This document shows, one piece after another, positions 23,802 to 27,673 of a DNA stretch of 27,673 nucleotides (position 1 is its first letter; every line of letters starts with the position of its first letter). The notes below the pieces were generated by a model, which was given only the letters and a program-made list of their open reading frames with translations, was not told the origin of the DNA and did not search any database. Location of the stretch: positions 1 to 27,673 of the forward strand of contig WJJK01000356.1 of the NCBI GenBank assembly GCA_014729705.1, in the 5' to 3' direction. The stretch comes from Candidatus Altarchaeales archaeon (lineage in GTDB: Archaea; Altiarchaeota; Altiarchaeia; IMC4; SCGC-AAA252-I15). The position numbers and the translations under genes are program-made.

Positions 23802-25091
23802 ATGAACGTCTCAGTCGTCGGCTCAGGCTACGTTGGGTTGGTTACCGCAGCCTGCTTCGCTGAGAAGGGACATAAAATAACCTGCGTAGACATTGACCCA
23901 CAAAAAATCGATAAAATCAACAACAAAATTCCTCCAATATATGAGGAGGGTTTAGCCGAGATATTGGAGTCCGTTGTACCCCATAACCTGAATGCAACCG
24001 ACGACCTCCTTGAGGCGATAAACTCCTCTCAAGCCACGTTCATCTGTGTTGGAACCCCCTGCGCAGCAGACGGCCAAATCGATTTAACGCACATAAAGAA
24101 GGTCTCCGAACAAATAGGAAAGATTTTGGCTGACAAAAAAAACTACCACGTGGTTGTCGTCAAAAGCACGGTCATCCCGGGCACCACCCAAGACCATGTT
24201 ATACCCCTGCTCGAATCTGCCTCAGGGAAGACGGCGGGAAAGGACTTCGGGGTTGTGATGAACCCTGAATTCTTGCGGGAAGGCAAAGCCATAATCGACT
24301 TCAAGAAACCGGATAGGGTGGTTATTGGAAGCATAGACGATGAGAGCGCAGACTTAGTCGAGAAACTATACTACCACTTTAAGGCTCCTGTTTTGCGTGT
24401 GGACCTTAAAACCGCGGAGATGATTAAATACACTGCCAACAGCCTCCTGGCAACCAAGGTCAGCTTCATAAATGAGGTCGGGAATGTGTGCAAAAAAATC
24501 GGGGTGAACGTCTACGACGTAGCTCAAGGCATAGGCTTAGACCATAGAATAAGCCCCCACTTCCTCTCAGCAGGTCCTGGATTCGGCGGCAGCTGCTTTC
24601 CCAAAGACGTCTCAGCATTAATCTATAAGGCAGGGGAGGTTGGAGTCCAACCAATCCTCTTAAACGCTGTTTTAGAGGTCAACCGGAATCAGCCTGAAAA
24701 GGTTTTAGAGCTCATCGAAAAACAACACGAAATCAAGGATTCAAAGATAGCGGTCTTGGGGCTCGCATTCAAAGCAGGCACCGACGATGTGAGGCAGAGC
24801 CCAAGCATACCCATAATAGAGGGGTTGCTTGATTTGGGGGCCGTAATCCAGGCCCACGACTTCGAGGCACTTGACGCCACCAAAAAAATATTCAAAGACA
24901 AGATAACCTACCACAGCGAAATAAAGGATGCTTTAGCGGGCGCAGAACTCGCATTAATCCTTACTGAATGGCCTCAATACAAGAAAATGGATTTCACCCC
25001 CATGAAAGAGAAAAAAATATTTGACACAAGATACATAATAAACCAGGATCTATTGCCAGAAGACGTGGAATACGAAGGACTATGTTGGTAG
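23802..25091 (+). CDS. UDP-glucose/nucleotide-sugar 6-dehydrogenase
   Basis: NAD-dependent four-electron oxidation of a nucleotide sugar to its uronate, for surface glycans. The 429-residue product has the Rossmann motif GSGYVGL (7-13), the CVGTP strand (82-86), VKSTVIPGTT, NPEFLREG (154-161), the conserved KYTANSLLATK (209-219) with its lysine and asparagine, and the catalytic cysteine in GFGGSCFPKD (Cys265). The C-terminal domain has LGLAFKAGTDDVRQSPS. UDP-glucose is the most likely substrate; GDP-mannose or UDP-HexNAc dehydrogenases share all these motifs. No glycosyltransferases are nearby. It uses NAD, which the upstream nadE makes. Confidence 0.9.
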   Translation: MNVSVVGSGYVGLVTAACFAEKGHKITCVDIDPQKIDKINNKIPPIYEEGLAEILESVVPHNLNATDDLLEAINSSQATFICVGTPCAADGQIDLTHIKKVSEQIGKILADKKNYHVVVVKSTVIPGTTQDHVIPLLESASGKTAGKDFGVVMNPEFLREGKAIIDFKKPDRVVIGSIDDESADLVEKLYYHFKAPVLRVDLKTAEMIKYTANSLLATKVSFINEVGNVCKKIGVNVYDVAQGIGLDHRISPHFLSAGPGFGGSCFPKDVSALIYKAGEVGVQPILLNAVLEVNRNQPEKVLELIEKQHEIKDSKIAVLGLAFKAGTDDVRQSPSIPIIEGLLDLGAVIQAHDFEALDATKKIFKDKITYHSEIKDALAGAELALILTEWPQYKKMDFTPMKEKKIFDTRYIINQDLLPEDVEYEGLCW

Positions 25092-25093
25092 CA

Positions 25094-25100
25094 TTTAATA
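25094..25100 (+). promoter_or_regulatory. Putative promoter of the PFK-like gene
   Basis: TTTAATA lies directly after the dehydrogenase stop, centred 28 bases before the ATG at 25125. It supports that ATG over the upstream in-frame TTG at 25101, which follows the box immediately. Confidence 0.5.
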
Positions 25101-25124
25101 TTGTTCCCCCTAAAAAGTGATACA

Positions 25125-26822
25125 ATGCAAGCCCCTAAACCCAGGAGAACGGATTCTAAAAAAGACTTACCCGATTTGCTTGAAGCCCAAAGCGATGAAC
25201 AAGTTGTTTTTCTCAAGAAAACACCCGAGCCTGTTGTGATAGGGAGGGGGCCTGTTTCCGGACCGGTTGCTGCAACCAAAGGAGGTATAGGTTACGTAGT
25301 AGGAGGCGCACAATCAGACTTCCACTCCCCGGATGATCGTGCCAAAAAATTAATTCAACTACAACAACAAGGTGTGTTGGTAGCTAAAACACCACAGGAA
25401 ATATATGATGAGGGTGTTTTTGGGGATAAGAAGAAACTTGCCATGGTGTTTACAAGCGGGGGTGAAGGTTCAACCATCGGCGTGAATCTATCAACAGTTA
25501 CACAGGATTTAGGGCAAACCCACGTGGTTTTAGGCGCCTGGCAAGGTTTTAAGGCAGGTGTAAAACCTCAAGATGAATTCAAAACCGACCTCGTTGTGTT
25601 AAACGACCCTAATACTATTAAACGCATGGCTGAAACAGGCGGATCCCCCCTTGGAATGTCGAGAACCAAACTCAAACCCGGATCCCCTCAAGAGGATCAA
25701 TTGTTTGATAACGTCAAGGATTTGGGAATGGTTTTCGGCACCGGAGGAGGAGATCATTCAAGAAATTTCCTAGCCCTCCATCAAAAGGCGGAGGATGAGG
25801 GATCTGATTTGACTGTGGCAGTCACCCCCAAAAGCATGGACAATGATTTATCGATAAAGCTTAAGGGCGGGGAGACGAAAAACTCCCTTATGCTCGGTTT
25901 TCTAACCGCAGCCCATACGATGAGGCGCCATTGGTTCGATGAATTCCAAAGCGCCGCAGGCTCAGGACGGTGGGTTGTCGGATTCTTCTTTGGCAGGGGA
26001 GCCGGCTGGACTGTTTTAGGCGCCACCAGATGCGACGCCGCCTACAGGCAACAGATGAAAAAAGAGGGCATACTAGATGCTGATTTGGAAAACAAAATGG
26101 ATGCATTAGGCGGCAAACAAATAGCCTTAGTCCCTGAAAAGATGGTTACGATACCCGAATTCGTAGGTGAAGTCAATAGGATAAATTCCCAAGGCAGAGA
26201 CTCCACAGGGGGTGTGGCAGTATCTGAGGGATTCATGTTCAGGGAGATGTCAGACGAATACAAGAGGCTGTTAAAACAGAAAGAAAACGGCGAGCTAAAT
26301 CCAAACGATGTTATGGCTAAAGCAGCTGAGGGGGATCTTGAGGATTTAATCAAAGATAAGAACCTCAATAAAGTCTTTAAAGCCAAACCTGATATCGCCA
26401 AAGAGTTTTTCGGATTGGTTTTAAAACCTGAAACCGATGTTTGGGGCAACCCTAAGATGACTGTCATGCCCAAGGTTGTGGATGCGGTGGTTAACGTCTT
26501 AACCGACGTTAAGAAAACCAACTACACCGAAATTAAGTATGAGGCTAGAACAGCTAAAGCCACACCCAGAGACGAGGCTCTTGGGCGGGCGACAGGACAA
26601 ATTCAGGCGCAGATGATCAGGCAAGGCAGATCCGGGTTGACTACAGTATTATGTGCTGCGGGTGAGGATCCCATGCTCATAGACCCTGAAAAGAGAGGAG
26701 CTACGTTCACACCCTTTGAAGAAATAGAGGCTATGTCTGAGAAGGAGAACACCCTCCAACAATTTAGCGATGATTATCTTAGGAAACTTGGGGTATTTAC
26801 TGGAGGCTGTGTTCCCTCATAA
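25125..26822 (+). CDS. Phosphofructokinase-superfamily protein, divergent long PPi-PFK-like
   Basis: Likely phosphorylates fructose-6-phosphate, with PPi or another donor. The 565-residue length matches long PPi-PFKs rather than the 320-residue bacterial enzyme. PFK motifs in order: TSGGEGSTIGVN (110-121), GTGGGDHSRN (205-214, for GGDGS/GGDDS), TPKSMDNDL (234-242, for P-x-TIDND, catalytic Asp239), GRGAGW (290-295) and VSEGF (366-370). Lys236 is PPi-type. His211 stands where ATP enzymes have Gly and PPi enzymes have Asp. An extension of about 100 residues precedes the core. Archaea usually use ADP-dependent or PfkB-type kinases. The start is set by the TATA box. Its end overlaps the PIN gene by 26 bases. 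The donor and even the substrate are unproven. Confidence 0.8.
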   Translation: MQAPKPRRTDSKKDLPDLLEAQSDEQVVFLKKTPEPVVIGRGPVSGPVAATKGGIGYVVGGAQSDFHSPDDRAKKLIQLQQQGVLVAKTPQEIYDEGVFGDKKKLAMVFTSGGEGSTIGVNLSTVTQDLGQTHVVLGAWQGFKAGVKPQDEFKTDLVVLNDPNTIKRMAETGGSPLGMSRTKLKPGSPQEDQLFDNVKDLGMVFGTGGGDHSRNFLALHQKAEDEGSDLTVAVTPKSMDNDLSIKLKGGETKNSLMLGFLTAAHTMRRHWFDEFQSAAGSGRWVVGFFFGRGAGWTVLGATRCDAAYRQQMKKEGILDADLENKMDALGGKQIALVPEKMVTIPEFVGEVNRINSQGRDSTGGVAVSEGFMFREMSDEYKRLLKQKENGELNPNDVMAKAAEGDLEDLIKDKNLNKVFKAKPDIAKEFFGLVLKPETDVWGNPKMTVMPKVVDAVVNVLTDVKKTNYTEIKYEARTAKATPRDEALGRATGQIQAQMIRQGRSGLTTVLCAAGEDPMLIDPEKRGATFTPFEEIEAMSEKENTLQQFSDDYLRKLGVFTGGCVPS

Positions 26823-27198
26823 ACGCGCTTGGTTTCAGTATTTTGATTCCATGGTAGGGGTGTAGTTTAAGAAGGTGTCTGTCGCTTGTAATGATGTATT
26901 CTGCGCTGGATTCAACCGCCGCCTCAAGAAACCTGTTGTCTGAGGGGTCTTCACAGTCGCCTATCCTTTTTTTCGGCCTTACCCTCAGGCTTTTTTGGTA
27001 GAACTTAAAGATCTTATCCAAGTAGTCCTTGGGGGGGTTGACTTTGCTTAGGATATAGAAGTTCTCGTCCTTTATTTCGGGGGTGGTTACAGGCTTGAGC
27101 CTGCCTTCAATACATAAGTCAAGTATCCTGTTGGAGTGGCTTTTCGGGTTCCACCTGCCTGCTATGAACAGGTTGGTGTCAACCACTACCCAAATCAT
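26797..27198 (-). CDS. PIN-domain ribonuclease (putative toxin component)
   Basis: Predicted Mg-dependent RNase of the PIN superfamily, COG1569-like. The 133-residue product has the acidic site residues: Asp7 with Thr8-Asn9 (VVVDTNLF), Glu41 or Glu45 in TPEIKDENFYIL, Asp84 and Asp87 in CEDPSDNRFLEAA, and Asp106 in ITSDRHLL. Such proteins are often toxins paired with a small DNA-binding antitoxin, but none is adjacent here. Instead the ATG overlaps the stop of a small membrane protein gene (ATGA). Its end overlaps the PFK-like gene by 26 bases. A role in RNA processing rather than toxicity is possible. Confidence 0.87.
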   Translation of the reverse strand: MIWVVVDTNLFIAGRWNPKSHSNRILDLCIEGRLKPVTTPEIKDENFYILSKVNPPKDYLDKIFKFYQKSLRVRPKKRIGDCEDPSDNRFLEAAVESSAEYIITSDRHLLKLHPYHGIKILKPSAFMREHSLQ

Positions 27199-27578
27199 TG
27201 AATCTGTTTCTGGGCTTCGGCTGTTGCCACTGCAATAAGCATTAACACCGGATACTTGTATCCAGCGTTCAATATGAAGCCCACCCAGGTGTATTCAGCT
27301 GCCGTGGTAAGCAAAACAAGGTCAAGCACAACGCTTACCGCCGCAAACCAGACCCCCAGCTTAAACGCCTCATCAACCGGCTCCTTATGGTTTTTCACGT
27401 ACTCCCAAGTCAAGGGCACGGCCGCCATCCAAGCCACTACCGTAGCATACAATGCGGCATTATTCGGCGATAACGCAATCCCCAAACCTATTGACATGAC
27501 AGTGTACGATAAAACCCATACAAAAAGAGCGTAAAATAATCCAACACCCGTGTGTGATAGTTTCAACCTGAAATCCAC
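27195..27578 (-). CDS. Small four-helix membrane protein of unknown function
   Basis: I do not recognise this family. The 127-residue product has about four hydrophobic helices (roughly 12-36, 42-60, 71-92 and 98-120), with a charged loop between the second and third (EYVKNHKEPVDEAFK). No signal peptide or catalytic motif is evident. The start is a GTG at 27578, with a TATA-like CATATAC about 31 bases upstream. Its stop overlaps the PIN gene start by four bases, so the two are translated together. Confidence 0.75.
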   Translation of the reverse strand: MDFRLKLSHTGVGLFYALFVWVLSYTVMSIGLGIALSPNNAALYATVVAWMAAVPLTWEYVKNHKEPVDEAFKLGVWFAAVSVVLDLVLLTTAAEYTWVGFILNAGYKYPVLMLIAVATAEAQKQIQ

Positions 27579-27606
27579 CCCGTTTCTTAATAATGGGATT
27601 CAATAG

Positions 27607-27613
27607 TATATGA
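27607..27613 (-). promoter_or_regulatory. Putative promoter of the membrane protein-PIN operon
   Basis: On the minus strand a TCATATA box is centred about 31 bases before the GTG start at 27578. The remaining bases to the window end are A/T-rich with no gene that I can support. Confidence 0.4.
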
Positions 27614-27673
27614 ATCTTGCGCTTTATTTATTTCAGTCAATACCTATTTACTTAGGTTTCCTTTGGTGAAAGA

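Noticed and set aside
26042..26521. Minus-strand open frame of about 159 codons opposite the PFK-like gene
   Set aside because: It is antisense to conserved PFK coding sequence, with no family signal and low-complexity Ser/Thr/Leu composition typical of a shadow frame.
27610..27669. Short plus-strand frame starting ATG at the window end (19 residues)
   Set aside because: Too short, hydrophobic by chance, starts inside a TATA-like box and has no supporting signal.
1..27673. tRNA, rRNA, CRISPR, IS element or attachment site
   Set aside because: Gaps between genes are all about 100 bases or less, and I saw no cloverleaf, regular spaced repeats, transposase motifs or direct repeats flanking a gene cassette.

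Overview
The window is a gene-dense stretch of an archaeal chromosome. I count 29 protein genes, one of them cut by the window start, and no gap between genes longer than about 100 bases. The archaeal signs are a VAT/Cdc48 AAA ATPase, archaeal-type TrpRS and AlaRS, RadB, an Mre11-like nuclease, a diphthamide-synthesis protein, a long archaeal FKBP, TruD, and TATA boxes placed 22-32 bases before many start codons. RadB, the VAT-type ATPase and the Nog1-like GTPase suggest a euryarchaeal or related (possibly DPANN or altiarchaeal) lineage; I cannot place it more closely. I see no rRNA, tRNA, CRISPR array, transposase or phage gene.

Layout. 1-3824 (minus): NAD(P)HX epimerase (partial), VAT ATPase, TruD. 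3863-6503 (plus): MazG-like pyrophosphohydrolase, TrpRS and EPSP synthase, overlapping end to end. 6500-9561 (minus): malic enzyme, fumarase alpha, fumarase beta and a bacterial-type PanD, an operon around fumarate, malate and pyruvate. 9624-10718 (plus): chorismate synthase. 10710-11681 (minus): Nog1-like GTPase. 11742-13461 (plus): Mre11-like nuclease and RadB. 13449-17209 (minus): a BASS-type transporter followed by AlaRS. 17263-20413 (plus): MFS transporter, then MetV-MetF-RdgB. 20393-20980 (minus): an unrecognised anchored protein. 21046-22425 (plus): FKBP and a shortened Dph2. 22417-22869 (minus): an Lrp/AsnC regulator. 22969-26822 (plus): NadE, a nucleotide-sugar dehydrogenase and a divergent phosphofructokinase-family protein, each with its own TATA box. 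26797-27578 (minus): a small four-helix membrane protein and a PIN-domain protein.

Most of the content is core metabolism and information processing: aromatic amino acid synthesis (AroA, AroC), C4 acids (malic enzyme, fumarase), cofactors (PanD, NadE, NADHX repair, MetF), tRNA charging and modification, nucleotide-pool cleaning (MazG-like, RdgB) and DNA repair (Mre11-like, RadB). I do not see an obvious new defence or mobile system. The items most worth following are a Dph2 that lacks its first cysteine domain, a PFK-family enzyme with mixed ATP/PPi signature residues, a pyruvoyl PanD in an archaeon, paired palindromes between lrp and nadE, single TATA boxes that appear to serve two divergent genes, overlaps at all six convergent junctions, and a PIN protein coupled to a membrane protein instead of an antitoxin.

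Several starts given here are shorter than the longest open frame. They were chosen because the TATA box then falls about 26 bases upstream, or because the family N-terminus matches (truD, panD, aroC, nog1-like, alaS, both transporters, metV, the anchored protein and the PFK-like gene).
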